From IMG/VR virus record IMGVR_UViG_3300031963_000804, positions 1-26,595 of that record: a stretch of 26,595 nucleotides of DNA. One strand, 5' to 3'. The notes below the pieces were generated by a model, which saw only the letters and a program-made list of their open reading frames with translations, was not told the origin of the DNA and searched no databases. The number at the start of each line of letters is the position of its first letter. Position 1 is the first letter of the stretch. The DNA is from a virus. Below are positions 1-7,804 of this stretch, in pieces. The position numbers were made by a program, and so were the translations under genes.

Positions 1-2
1 CG

Positions 3-776
3 GCGGCTGCGGGTATGAGAAAGTTCCAAGCAGAGCGGGATCGTGAAATCTCTTCTCGTAAGGAACTGGAAGCCAAGCTAAAGGAACGTGAATCAGACTG
101 GGGCCGTTTGGAAGAAGCATTCTCCAAAGGTCACGAACATTTGATTGACACCCTAAGCGGGCGGCAGGGAGCATGGCAGGAGCTGGTCAATAAGGAAATT
201 GAGCGGCGTGAATTCCTGAAAAATGCAAGCCCAGATGAACTCCAAGCTATGAGGGCCCAGGAGCAAGCTGATCTGACACGCAAGGAACTTGACAAGATCC
301 GTAAGGAGAATGAAGAGTTTAAAGCGAAGATTCAGCAGGAAAGAGAAGAAACCGAACTTCGTTCGATGGAATCTCGAGTACATCCAGTTTTCGAGAAATA
401 TCGTTTTGCAGATCGACTAGGCAACGCACAGGATGAGCACCTATTCGATGAGATGCTATGGAATAGCTCTCTCAAAAGATTGGAACAATATGAGGAAAGA
501 GGATTGGATCTCTCTCCGGAACTGATCGAGCGTGAATTTAAGAATGTCGCTACCGCACTACGTAATCGTATCGGGGCGCAGGCTCAAAAGAAAGCAGGTC
601 AGGTAGTTGCACAGAAGAAGCAAGAAGCTATCGAGAATGTGCAGTCCAAGGTCAAGTCTAGTTCAGCCTCAAGCAGCGATGCAGAGAAACTGAAACAGGC
701 TATTCAGTCGGGTGACACCGGCAGTATATTCAAAAATTGGTCCACTTTTAGTAAAGTACTAAGTGGCAAAAAATAA
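3..776 (+). CDS. Scaffolding-like protein, 5' end cut off by the window
   Basis: The protein is strongly charged and helical, as expected for a phage scaffolding protein that templates capsid assembly and is then lost. Counting from the first in-frame ATG at 15, residues 1-125 are a long Glu/Lys/Arg/Gln-rich coiled coil, followed by a helical middle and a Lys-rich, Ser-rich C-terminal part (about residues 190-253). The basic helical C-terminus is where scaffolds of this type usually contact the coat protein. It lies 21 bases before the major capsid gene, the usual position for a scaffold. The frame is open to the window edge and no ribosome binding site precedes the ATG at 15, so the true start is probably upstream. 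No protease motif is visible. The call rests on composition and position, not on recognised sequence similarity. Confidence 0.75.
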   Translation, partial: AAAGMRKFQAERDREISSRKELEAKLKERESDWGRLEEAFSKGHEHLIDTLSGRQGAWQELVNKEIERREFLKNASPDELQAMRAQEQADLTRKELDKIRKENEEFKAKIQQEREETELRSMESRVHPVFEKYRFADRLGNAQDEHLFDEMLWNSSLKRLEQYEERGLDLSPELIEREFKNVATALRNRIGAQAQKKAGQVVAQKKQEAIENVQSKVKSSSASSSDAEKLKQAIQSGDTGSIFKNWSTFSKVLSGKK

Positions 777-797
777 TCTAGAAAGGATTAAATAACA

Positions 798-2150
798 ATG
801 GCTTTTAGTAATATTGACGTACCAGCACTCGGTAATTTGCTCCAGATCAAATTCTCTGATGGTATCAGAAATCAGATCTCGAAAGATTTCCGTGACTGGG
901 AAATGGTTCTCAAGGCAAAGGTATCCAACTCGGCAGCTCGTGAACTCCGCTTCATGCTCTTGACCGCATTTGGTGTTGACGCAATCAACTATGCTAACCC
1001 CGGCACAATCGACAGCACATTCCCATCTGCTGATCGTTCCAGCCTACAAGAGTACACAGCTAAGTTTAAAGAACTTCGTGCTACTATCGAAGTACAGTAC
1101 GACTTGTTCGAACGTGCTATCCAGTCTCCAGAGAAGTATGGTGAGCCGATTAAAGTAGAAATGGACAGCAAACTGTCTGCTTCGAAACGTCGTCTCGCTG
1201 CAGACTTCCATGCTGACGGTACTGGTGTTCTCGGTACAGTTGCAAGCTCTACTCTTGCAAGCGTTGTAACTCTCGATGCATCTGATTCTGCTCGTGGCCA
1301 CGTCGGTCTTTTCGAGTATGGCCAAAAAGTTGTAGCTAGAACTGCTGCAGGTGGCGCATCTGCTGCAACTGCTGCTACTGGTACACTATCTCACTTTGTA
1401 GTTGTTCAGAAAGACCGTGAGAATCAAATTCTTACTCTTCAAGCTGTAAACACTGCAGGTGCAAACACCGCATTGTCTGCTGCTCCAGCAGCTGGCGAAG
1501 TCTTGTACCGCAAGGCACAAGCTGATTCCTCTGATATCCCTAACTTGACTTCTATTTCCGACTACGGAACTGTATCTCAAGTTATGGCTGGTTTGCCTTC
1601 TCTTGTTGCTGCTGACGGTCGTACGATCCACGGCATGCAAATGAGCGGTGCAATCGCTGGTTCCGAACTTGATGCAGGTGGAAACCCAATCGACGTTCGC
1701 CACATTCAGAGAGCAATGAGCCAAGTTAAAGTTAAAGTTGGTCAGGATCAGTACAGCTGGAAAATGATGGTACAAGCTCCTGAGACTCTCGACTCCTTGA
1801 TCGAAAGCCGTGAAACTGATCGTCGCTTTATGTCTATGGAAGACGGCGCTCGTGGTACGAAGAAGTTCGTATACCAGCACCAGAATGATTCCCTCGAGTG
1901 CTATACTTCCGAGTATTGCCAACCTAAGAGAATCTACATCCTTCCTGAAAGCAAAGCTGGTCAGAAGGTTCTCGAGTTCCACGGATCTGACTTCAAAACA
2001 GTCAAGGCTCCGGGCGGCGGCGACTTCCACTTGAAGCCAAGTGCTTCCGGTTTCGTTGCTACTGTTGTAAGCTATATGCAAGCAATCGGCGTAGTTATCT
2101 GTAAACATCCGGCGTCAGTTGCGATTATCCGAAACTTTTCAAATAGTTAA
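798..2150 (+). CDS. Major capsid protein (HK97-type fold likely)
   Basis: This 450-residue protein has the features of a phage coat protein: an N-terminal helical region, a long backbone-type helix around residues 95-140 (rich in E, K and R), a Gly/Ala/Thr-rich beta insertion around residues 170-240, and a C-terminal mixed alpha/beta part ending in a hydrophobic stretch (VATVVSYMQAIGVVICKH). An AGAAAGGA ribosome binding site sits about 10 bases before the ATG. Codon choice is regular, as in a strongly expressed gene. It follows the scaffold-like gene, matching capsid modules of podoviruses. It appears complete: the stop is followed by a short hairpin at 2157-2172 and then the homing endonuclease gene. 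The HK97 fold is inferred from general layout; I cannot assign a specific family. Confidence 0.85.
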   Translation: MAFSNIDVPALGNLLQIKFSDGIRNQISKDFRDWEMVLKAKVSNSAARELRFMLLTAFGVDAINYANPGTIDSTFPSADRSSLQEYTAKFKELRATIEVQYDLFERAIQSPEKYGEPIKVEMDSKLSASKRRLAADFHADGTGVLGTVASSTLASVVTLDASDSARGHVGLFEYGQKVVARTAAGGASAATAATGTLSHFVVVQKDRENQILTLQAVNTAGANTALSAAPAAGEVLYRKAQADSSDIPNLTSISDYGTVSQVMAGLPSLVAADGRTIHGMQMSGAIAGSELDAGGNPIDVRHIQRAMSQVKVKVGQDQYSWKMMVQAPETLDSLIESRETDRRFMSMEDGARGTKKFVYQHQNDSLECYTSEYCQPKRIYILPESKAGQKVLEFHGSDFKTVKAPGGGDFHLKPSASGFVATVVSYMQAIGVVICKHPASVAIIRNFSNS

Positions 2151-2156
2151 GGATAA

Positions 2157-2172
2157 TGCTAGACAACTAGCA
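2157..2172 (+). other. Short perfect hairpin after the capsid gene
   Basis: TGCTAG and CTAGCA form six base pairs around the loop ACAA, seven bases after the capsid stop codon. There is no run of T after it, so it is not a classical intrinsic terminator. It may protect the 3' end of the capsid mRNA or mark the edge of the homing endonuclease insertion. Confidence 0.5.
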
Positions 2173-2212
2173 GAGATCATGTTAGGCTGGTTCATAGATA
2201 GGAGATACGGTA

Positions 2213-2812
2213 ATGCAGTATATTATTTATGGACTAGTCGATCCGGAAACAGACGAACTTAGGTATATTGGAAAATCTATAACAGGAATGAATAGGCCCA
2301 AAAAACATTTTTATCCTTCGACCTTAAAGTCGGAGCGAACATATAAAAATAAATGGGTAAATTCAGTTTTGAAAAGATGTGGAAAGTTGCCCAAAGTAGC
2401 AATTCTGGCTGAAGGAACGGATGAAGTTAGTTTAAATAAATTAGAAATTGAGTTTATTGCTCATGCTCGAAGTTTAGGAATAAGGCTAACAAATATCCAA
2501 AATGGTGGAGATGGGTTTACTTCTGAGCTAGCAAAACTGGCACGACAGAAAACCGATCGAAGTGCTTGGGTAAAGGGCGGAAAGGCCGCAGCTGCAAATG
2601 GAACATGTGCTCGAAACAACTTGAAACTCAGGAGACCAATAGTTGCTACCCATGTAAAAAGTGGAGAACAGCGTTGGTACTTAAGTGCAAGTCATGCAGC
2701 AGCAGATGGTCTAGGAAGCAGGTCGGCAATTTCAAATGCCCTTCGTCCAAATTGGAGATGTAAGCACAATAAAGGCTGGACATTCCAATATGCAAGTAAT
2801 CTCCCCGCCTAA
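2213..2812 (+). CDS. GIY-YIG homing endonuclease
   Basis: A site-specific DNA nuclease of the selfish homing type. The N-terminal 100 residues are a GIY-YIG domain: the GIY-like strand is at residues 3-9, YIG at 18-20, the catalytic Arg is probably R28 with H32 four residues later (same spacing as R27/H31 of I-TevI), the metal-binding Glu probably E80, and the conserved Asn N94 or N97 before GGDG. Residues 139-199 look like a NUMOD1/IENR1 DNA-binding module (RPIVATHVKSG, then SASHAAADGLGSRSAISNAL). The start has the ribosome site ATAGGAGATAC. It sits directly after the major capsid gene, a common place for free-standing homing genes. It is AT-rich: the line 2341-2400 has 18 G+C of 60 against 27 of 60 in capsid line 2041-2100, which suggests separate origin. 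All catalytic residues appear present, so it is probably active. Confidence 0.93.
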   Translation: MQYIIYGLVDPETDELRYIGKSITGMNRPKKHFYPSTLKSERTYKNKWVNSVLKRCGKLPKVAILAEGTDEVSLNKLEIEFIAHARSLGIRLTNIQNGGDGFTSELAKLARQKTDRSAWVKGGKAAAANGTCARNNLKLRRPIVATHVKSGEQRWYLSASHAAADGLGSRSAISNALRPNWRCKHNKGWTFQYASNLPA

Positions 2813-2850
2813 TTTACTGTTCGCCCCTATTCCCGTAGGGGCAGGTAAAT
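2812..2850 (+). other. Strong intergenic hairpin after the homing endonuclease
   Basis: GCCCCTA (2823-2829) pairs with TAGGGGC (2836-2842) around a six-base loop, and ATTTAC (2812-2817) with GTAAAT (2845-2850) forms an outer stem. It overlaps the stop codon of the nuclease gene. No T-run follows, so termination would have to be non-classical. The 3' arm and following bases (GGGGCAGGTA) are repeated in the hairpin at 3345-3365. Confidence 0.55.
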
Positions 2851-2990
2851 TCGAATAGGGCTCCCGACACCTTGGGAGAGGCAAGTCTACGACGTAATAG
2901 CCTGAGTGTAGAGTGGTGTGACAGCTGGGAGAGACCAGCACCAATTAGTGTGGGCCAATCACCCCTGAAACAAAGATGATAAAATCGAAA
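2851..2990 (+). other. Non-coding stretch with dense predicted RNA structure
   Basis: No credible gene lies between the homing endonuclease and the next ribosome site. The stretch can form CTCCC/GGGAG (2861-2865 with 2874-2878), AGGC/GCCT (2879-2882 with 2900-2903), TCTAC/GTAGA (2886-2890 with 2908-2912, crossing the previous pair as an H-type pseudoknot) and GCTGG/CCAGC (2924-2928 with 2935-2939). Such density beside a homing gene recalls a group I intron remnant or a small phage RNA. I could not fit the conserved P7 segments of group I introns, so the identity is open. Confidence 0.4.
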
Positions 2991-3000
2991 GGAAATTAAA

Positions 3001-3327
3001 ATGAGTTCACCAAAACTAAGGACAGAAGCTGCTGCCGCTGGTAGTTACCCAGAAAAACGCTTCAATCAGAGAGAAAGAAAATTACTTCAATCTGTAAGCA
3101 ATGCAGTACGTGCAGGCAAGTTTACTACTGCCGCCGGTAATGCAACACAGACTATTTCAGTTCCGGGTGCAACCGCTGCTGACGTAGCTATTGTTACATT
3201 GCAGACTGCAGGAGCAACCCCCCGCACTGTAGTTAGAGCGGCAGCGGGTACAAACAGCATTACAGTAGTAATGAGTGGCGACCCATCTACAGATCACATT
3301 CTCTGCTGGTCCCTAATTCAAGCATAA
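3001..3327 (+). CDS. Small capsid-associated or head-fibre-like structural protein
   Basis: A 108-residue protein with two parts. Residues 1-40 are polar and helical with a basic QRERKLLQSVSNAVR segment. Residues 41-108 form a predicted beta domain, with the pattern NATQTISVPGATAADVAIVTL, then TPRTVVRAAAGTNSITVVMSG-DPSTDHI, ending in a hydrophobic strand. That beta module recurs in phage structural proteins, especially decoration or head-fibre proteins encoded after the capsid gene. The start is fixed by GAAAGGAAA about seven bases upstream. In the ancestral order it would have followed the capsid gene directly; the homing endonuclease now separates them. The exact place on the virion is inferred. 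Confidence 0.65.
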   Translation: MSSPKLRTEAAAAGSYPEKRFNQRERKLLQSVSNAVRAGKFTTAAGNATQTISVPGATAADVAIVTLQTAGATPRTVVRAAAGTNSITVVMSGDPSTDHILCWSLIQA

Positions 3328-3344
3328 TCTAATCCACCCGATGG

Positions 3345-3365
3345 CCTGCCCCTAGTTGGGGCAGG
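3345..3365 (+). other. Perfect 8-bp intergenic hairpin
   Basis: CCTGCCCC (3345-3352) pairs with GGGGCAGG (3358-3365) around TAGTT, between the small capsid-associated gene and the first fibre gene. There is no T-run. The sequence resembles the 2812-2850 hairpin (shared GCCCCTA in one arm and GGGGCAGGTA in the other). It ends 18 bases before the ribosome site of the fibre gene. Confidence 0.55.
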
Positions 3366-3394
3366 TACAGGGCCTCCTCCCTCCGGAGAACGAA

Positions 3395-5578
3395 ATGGCT
3401 ACGACTCTTACTCAGAATCTAAAGCTGCGAGTTGATTCCAATCTCACAGCTAATGCAAAATATAATTTACAAAGAATCGATCTACTTGGAGCCACATTCC
3501 TAGTAGATTCTACTAATACCCTAAACATCAGGTCCCAATCAGATATCCTCATCGACCCCAATTCCCCAGACTTGGGCGGGTCGGGGCAGGGATCTGTCAC
3601 TATTGGCGACCCCGACAGAAAAGTATCATCTCTTACTGTACATGCCGACGAGCTACTTCTCGACGGCGCTTTCAATTTATTAGATCAGGCCACTACCGGC
3701 ACAGGTAAGCTCGGCTTATTATATAATTCCACAACAAATGGAGCAGTAGATCCGTCGGACCACACTCTTACTCTAGACGTGGAAGGGGCCGACAGAAGCC
3801 TAGTACTGGGGGGTGATCTCCAATTATTAGGTGGAAATTTAGTACTAAACGTCTCCGGCCCCTCAAATTTATTATTGCCTACTTCGGGTACTTTGTCAAC
3901 AGTAGATGGCGTAGAGACCCTAACAAATAAAACAATTGATGCCGAACAGAATACCCTGTCTAATATCTCCAATGCCGAAGTTAAGGCAGGGGCAGGTATT
4001 GAATATTCCAAGTTAGACCTGACGGGCGGTATTGTAGATGCGGATGTATCAGCTTCGGCGGCTATTAGTTATAGCAAATTGGATCTTGCGAGTAGCGTTA
4101 AAGATAGCGATATTGACCCTAGTGCTCCGATTACTTATGGTAATTTGGATCTTTCAGATTCTATTACAAATGCAGATGTAAGTCCCACAGCAGCTATTGC
4201 GTACAGTAAACTTGAACTTACAGATGGTATTATAAATACAGACATCTCGTCAACTGCTGCTATTGCTGGAACTAAAGTTGTTCCACAATTCGGTGCTCAG
4301 AATATTAGAACCTCTACTGTGTTGGAGTTTGACAATGGCACACACCTTACGACGCTTGCGCCAGCATCGAGCGGTCAAACGCAAAGTATCATACTCCGCC
4401 TGCCTAGTGATAACGGGGCTGCAAATGCCATCCTTTCTACAGACGGGGCGGGTAACCTCAGCTGGTCGTCCGCAGGTTCCGGCTCAGTTACCGAAGTGGG
4501 TCTTAGTACGCCATCAGAATTTATTCCGGGGCCGTCGGTTACGACATCCGGCACCCTCTCATTTACAAAAGCTAATCAAGCAAGTAACCAAGTCTATGCG
4601 GGCCCAGCAACGGGAGCAGCAGCGCAACCTACGTTCCGTGCTCTTGTACTTGCAGATCTTCCGACCCTCTTTCCAGCCGACGTACAGCTGGGAGATGTTC
4701 CAAATGTGGACGCTACAAACCCCGCAAACATAGTACAAACTTCCAGCTTCCGATTCGTAACAGATACAGAGAAGTCTACGTGGAACGGTAAGCAGGATGC
4801 ACTCGGCTTTACGCCGGAGAATGCAGCTAATAGGGGAATAGCTAATGGTTATGCTCCACTAAATGCTTCTGCCAAGATAGACAATACGTACCTAGATACT
4901 AATATAATGAACTACCACGGTACGTGGGACGCCGATACCAATACCCCACCCCTAGCGGATGGGATGGTTGGGGCAGATCCCGGCGACATATATGTAGTTT
5001 CCGTTGCCGGAACTCAAGATTTGGGCTCTGGTCCAATAGAATTTAACATCGGCGATTGGGTTATATATAACCAATCCAATGTATGGGAACACGTAGACAA
5101 TACTTCTGCAGTAACTTCAGTTAATGGAGCTCAGGGGGCTGTAACTGTCAATGCAATCAACGAGTTGACCGGGGATGTAACTGCCGGTCCAGCTTCCGGA
5201 TCAGAATCTAAGGCCGCTACAATTGCAGCTGGGGCTATCACGGACAGCAAGATATCGGCATCTGCAGCTATTGCAGTATCAAAATTAGCAGCAGGAACAA
5301 ATGGTTACGTCCTCCAAACAGTAGCTGGTGTTCCACAGTGGACTACACCTCCGGCATCTGTATCTTCCTATAAAACTACATGGTTAGCTGCAGACGGTGC
5401 CTTAAAACTAGTTAATCACGGCCTAGGCACAAGAGATGTAATTGTTCAAGTATTCGATAACATAACCGGAGAAACTATTGAAATAGATAGTGCAGTTCGT
5501 TCCGGATTAAGTTTAGTAACCCTAACCGCAAGTCAGGCCCCAGCAACGGCTTGGAGAGTATTGATTTTAGCTCTCTAA
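3395..5578 (+). CDS. Long tail fibre-like protein with 22-residue tandem repeats
   Basis: A 727-residue fibrous protein. I place the start at the ATG at 3395, which has CGGAGAA just upstream; an in-frame TTG at 3356 lies inside a hairpin and has no ribosome site. Early on it shows the fibre motif ETLTNKTI. Residues about 193-292 are 4.5 tandem copies of a 22-residue repeat of the form NADVSxxAAIxYSKLxLxxxI, and a further copy (ISASAAIAVSKL) lies near the C-terminus. Around residue 470 there is a GFTPENAANRGIANGY segment typical of phage side fibres. The last ~65 residues form a module (NHGLGTRDVIVQVFD, then WRVLIL) common at the ends of phage appendage proteins. It probably trimerises, and its N-terminus would attach to the virion. 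It could be a head fibre instead of a tail fibre, given its position after the capsid genes. Confidence 0.8.
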   Translation: MATTLTQNLKLRVDSNLTANAKYNLQRIDLLGATFLVDSTNTLNIRSQSDILIDPNSPDLGGSGQGSVTIGDPDRKVSSLTVHADELLLDGAFNLLDQATTGTGKLGLLYNSTTNGAVDPSDHTLTLDVEGADRSLVLGGDLQLLGGNLVLNVSGPSNLLLPTSGTLSTVDGVETLTNKTIDAEQNTLSNISNAEVKAGAGIEYSKLDLTGGIVDADVSASAAISYSKLDLASSVKDSDIDPSAPITYGNLDLSDSITNADVSPTAAIAYSKLELTDGIINTDISSTAAIAGTKVVPQFGAQNIRTSTVLEFDNGTHLTTLAPASSGQTQSIILRLPSDNGAANAILSTDGAGNLSWSSAGSGSVTEVGLSTPSEFIPGPSVTTSGTLSFTKANQASNQVYAGPATGAAAQPTFRALVLADLPTLFPADVQLGDVPNVDATNPANIVQTSSFRFVTDTEKSTWNGKQDALGFTPENAANRGIANGYAPLNASAKIDNTYLDTNIMNYHGTWDADTNTPPLADGMVGADPGDIYVVSVAGTQDLGSGPIEFNIGDWVIYNQSNVWEHVDNTSAVTSVNGAQGAVTVNAINELTGDVTAGPASGSESKAATIAAGAITDSKISASAAIAVSKLAAGTNGYVLQTVAGVPQWTTPPASVSSYKTTWLAADGALKLVNHGLGTRDVIVQVFDNITGETIEIDSAVRSGLSLVTLTASQAPATAWRVLILAL
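3971..4272 (+). repeat. 4.5 tandem 66-base coding repeats in the fibre gene
   Basis: Each unit encodes 22 residues beginning N/D-A/S-D/E-V/I and containing AAIxYSKLDL. The units are conserved in protein but diverged in DNA, so they are old. They probably form the repeating shaft of a trimeric fibre. Confidence 0.85.
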
Positions 5579-5589
5579 TAGAATATAAT
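5561..5589 (+). promoter_or_regulatory. Candidate sigma70-type promoter for the second fibre gene
   Basis: TTGATT (5561-5566, four of six consensus bases) and a perfect TATAAT (5584-5589) are separated by 17 bases. The pair spans the end of the first fibre gene and lies about 55 bases before the GTG start of the next. The -35 box is weak and the position is partly coding, so this is a moderate call. Confidence 0.4.
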
Positions 5590-5590
5590 A

Positions 5591-5628
5591 CCCGGAGCAT
5601 GCCGGGACCACCGTGCAACCCAATGCAC
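5591..5628 (+). other. Two consecutive hairpins in the fibre leader
   Basis: CCCGG/CCGGG (5591-5595 with 5602-5606) and GTGCA/TGCAC (5613-5617 with 5624-5628) lie between the candidate -10 box and the ribosome site GAAGGAG (5631-5637). They would sit in the 5' leader or mark the end of the previous message. No T-run follows. Confidence 0.5.
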
Positions 5629-5643
5629 ACGAAGGAGTAACAA

Positions 5644-7788
5644 GTGAAAATTTTTGGTAGTATACAAGAGTTAGTAGAGTTAGTTTACCGCAAGGGATCT
5701 AACACTGTTACTCTGAAGCCGAATGCATCTCAGGCAGCGAACGTAACTGTGTCTCTTCCTGTTCTTACTACAGATGATACAATAGTAACAGAAGCAAAAG
5801 CACAAGCACTAAGTAATAAGACCAGTATTGGAGTAGGCAGTTTAACTTTATCTAGTGCAAATATTTCTTCTGCCGGAGATTTAGGACTTACCGCAGTAAG
5901 CGGCACGGTTAAGATATATTCCCCAGTATACCTATTTGGTGGAAATTCTTTAACTTTATGGGATTTTGATAATAGTAACTCTATTGCTATTTCTGTCCCG
6001 GGCACTGTTACTGCAAATAGAACCCCACAAATTCCAGATGCTTCTGGAGATTTTGTACTTACTACAGCTACTCAGACCCTTACTAATAAGACAATCAGTG
6101 GTTCCAGCAACACTCTGACTAATCTTCCAGCTGCCTCTATTACAGGCATTCTGCCTGCAGCCAATGGCGGTACAGGTGTAAACTCTTCCGCTACCTTTCC
6201 AAGTACAGGCACAGTAGCTGTACTCACAGACATTTCTGCATCTCAATTGAGCGGAATTGTACCGGGCTCCAAGGGCGGTACGGGAATTAATAACGGCGGT
6301 ACCCTTACTTACGGTACCAACAATATCACACTTTCTACAAGCGGCGTTACCTCTCTCACGCTTCCAACTAGCGGCACACTTGCTACCCTAGCTGGTTCGG
6401 AAACTCTCCTTAATAAACTCATCTCCAGTACGGGAGCAATTACCGGAGCCCTTACTCTTCCATCCGGTACACAGGCAGAGCGCCCAAGCCCAGTAGCAGG
6501 TATGATTAGGTACAACACAAGCTCCAGTTCTTTTGAGGGCTATGCCAATGGTGTATGGTCCGGTATTGGCGGTGGCGGAACTACAGATCTAATTACACAA
6601 GTTGCTCACGGATTTGTTGTAGGCGACGTTCTTTATTTGAACGGCTCTACCTACGCTAAGGCCAATGCAACCGCAGCGGCAACCGCAGAAGTTGTAGGTG
6701 TAGTTAGCCGAGTAATAGGTGTAGATCAATTTGAACTTACATTGTCCGGAGAAATCTCGGGACTTACTTCAGCTAACTTTACAGAAGCCGCACTGCCTGC
6801 TGTAGGCGAGGCAATCTTCCTCAGTACCACAGCTGGTAAGATGACAATCACCGAGCCCACCACTATCGGTCAAGTATCGGTACCCGTAGGTGTTAGGTCG
6901 GTAGGCGCAGACACTATGTATGTTGCACCGAAGAGAGGTGCAGTAGTTGGCGGAACTAATGCCCGTGCTCAGGTATCCCTGACTTCGGGAGCTACTACTA
7001 ACGTACAGAACTTGGCTGGCTACGATGCAGGCGAGATTACCGGATGGGTATTTATCTCCAGTGCAGCTCCTGTAAGATTTTATTTATCTGCTAAATTTGC
7101 TAAGTCTGGATCAGGTGGAGATTATAACCTAAGTTACTCTACTACCGGCGACACACCTCCAACTGGTTTTTTGGTTGATATCACGACTACAGGAATAATT
7201 CGGGTAACATTGCCAGCAAGCTCAGGCAGCACAAGCGTGATCAATTATGCTCTCAATGCACCTGCTATTGGCGCAAGTTTCCCGCTAACTGTAAATGCTG
7301 ACACTATTTTGAGTGGTACTGTTGCGGCGGCTAGACTTCCATCGCCAACAGTTTATGCTGACGCAGAAGCCACTAGAATGGGATTAAAGTCATATCTTCA
7401 CGGCACTGCTTATAATGGTGGAGTATCTCCTACAATTACGCTAACTGGTGGTGGTGGTAGTTTAACTAGCGTTATAAGATCAAGCTTTATTCCTTATCAA
7501 CTTCAAGATGGAAGGTGGAGGTTAAAAGCAAATTTTAATGTTCAGTTAAGCGGATTAACTAGAGTTAGCGTTGATTTTTCTATTAATGGAATAACTATTA
7601 AAAACACTAGTCTAATGTTTCAACCAATTATTGGTTATCAATTTGATGTGCCATCTGCAACTGTTGGTTACTGCTATGCAAGTCCAAATTCATCAGCGTT
7701 AGTTTTAAATCATTCATCCGCTGCAACAACTGTTTACGGAGTAAGCGGAGACATTGAACTAGAATCCAAGCCAACTTGGGCATATTAA
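5644..7788 (+). CDS. Long tail fibre protein
   Basis: A 714-residue fibre protein starting at GTG, fixed by the strong GAAGGAG seven bases upstream. The N-terminal half has repeated shaft motifs: LSNKT, TLTNKTI (about residue 145), and twin (A/G)ANGGTGVN- and SKGGTGINN-type segments. Residues 275-306 carry a TQAERPSPVAGMIRYNT segment, and about 318-433 a domain beginning VAHGFVVGDVLYLNGSTYA and ending RGAVVGG; both are widespread in phage fibres. Residues 465-545 are a beta domain (ITGWVFISS to NYALNAPAIG). The last ~155 residues are a distinct domain, probably the receptor-binding tip, encoded by DNA poorer in G+C than the start of the gene. Two smaller receptor-binding genes follow. Assignment as an adhesion fibre is firm; the receptor is unknown. 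Confidence 0.85.
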   Translation: MKIFGSIQELVELVYRKGSNTVTLKPNASQAANVTVSLPVLTTDDTIVTEAKAQALSNKTSIGVGSLTLSSANISSAGDLGLTAVSGTVKIYSPVYLFGGNSLTLWDFDNSNSIAISVPGTVTANRTPQIPDASGDFVLTTATQTLTNKTISGSSNTLTNLPAASITGILPAANGGTGVNSSATFPSTGTVAVLTDISASQLSGIVPGSKGGTGINNGGTLTYGTNNITLSTSGVTSLTLPTSGTLATLAGSETLLNKLISSTGAITGALTLPSGTQAERPSPVAGMIRYNTSSSSFEGYANGVWSGIGGGGTTDLITQVAHGFVVGDVLYLNGSTYAKANATAAATAEVVGVVSRVIGVDQFELTLSGEISGLTSANFTEAALPAVGEAIFLSTTAGKMTITEPTTIGQVSVPVGVRSVGADTMYVAPKRGAVVGGTNARAQVSLTSGATTNVQNLAGYDAGEITGWVFISSAAPVRFYLSAKFAKSGSGGDYNLSYSTTGDTPPTGFLVDITTTGIIRVTLPASSGSTSVINYALNAPAIGASFPLTVNADTILSGTVAAARLPSPTVYADAEATRMGLKSYLHGTAYNGGVSPTITLTGGGGSLTSVIRSSFIPYQLQDGRWRLKANFNVQLSGLTRVSVDFSINGITIKNTSLMFQPIIGYQFDVPSATVGYCYASPNSSALVLNHSSAATTVYGVSGDIELESKPTWAY

Positions 7789-7804
7789 TTAGGGAGACTT
7801 TATA

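Noticed and set aside
1386-2108. Long reverse-strand frame (240 codons) opposite the capsid gene
   Set aside because: It is fully within a confident gene, has a Cys/Ser-rich unnatural composition and no ribosome site; it is a codon-usage shadow.
2160-2188. Promoter for the homing endonuclease (TAGACA, 17 bases, TAGGCT)
   Set aside because: The -10 box matches only three of six bases and the -35 overlaps a hairpin; support is too weak to list.
2130-3000. Group I intron splitting the capsid gene
   Set aside because: The capsid protein looks complete, the next gene has its own ribosome site and start, and the conserved P7 segments could not be placed. Only a remnant remains possible.
3356-3394. 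TTG start extending the first fibre protein by 13 residues
   Set aside because: The TTG is inside the hairpin at 3345-3365 with no ribosome site, while the ATG at 3395 follows CGGAGAA at good spacing.
4263-4733. Second forward frame of 156 codons inside the first fibre gene
   Set aside because: It is out of frame with a clear fibre domain, lacks a ribosome site and has an irregular Arg/Gln/Leu composition.
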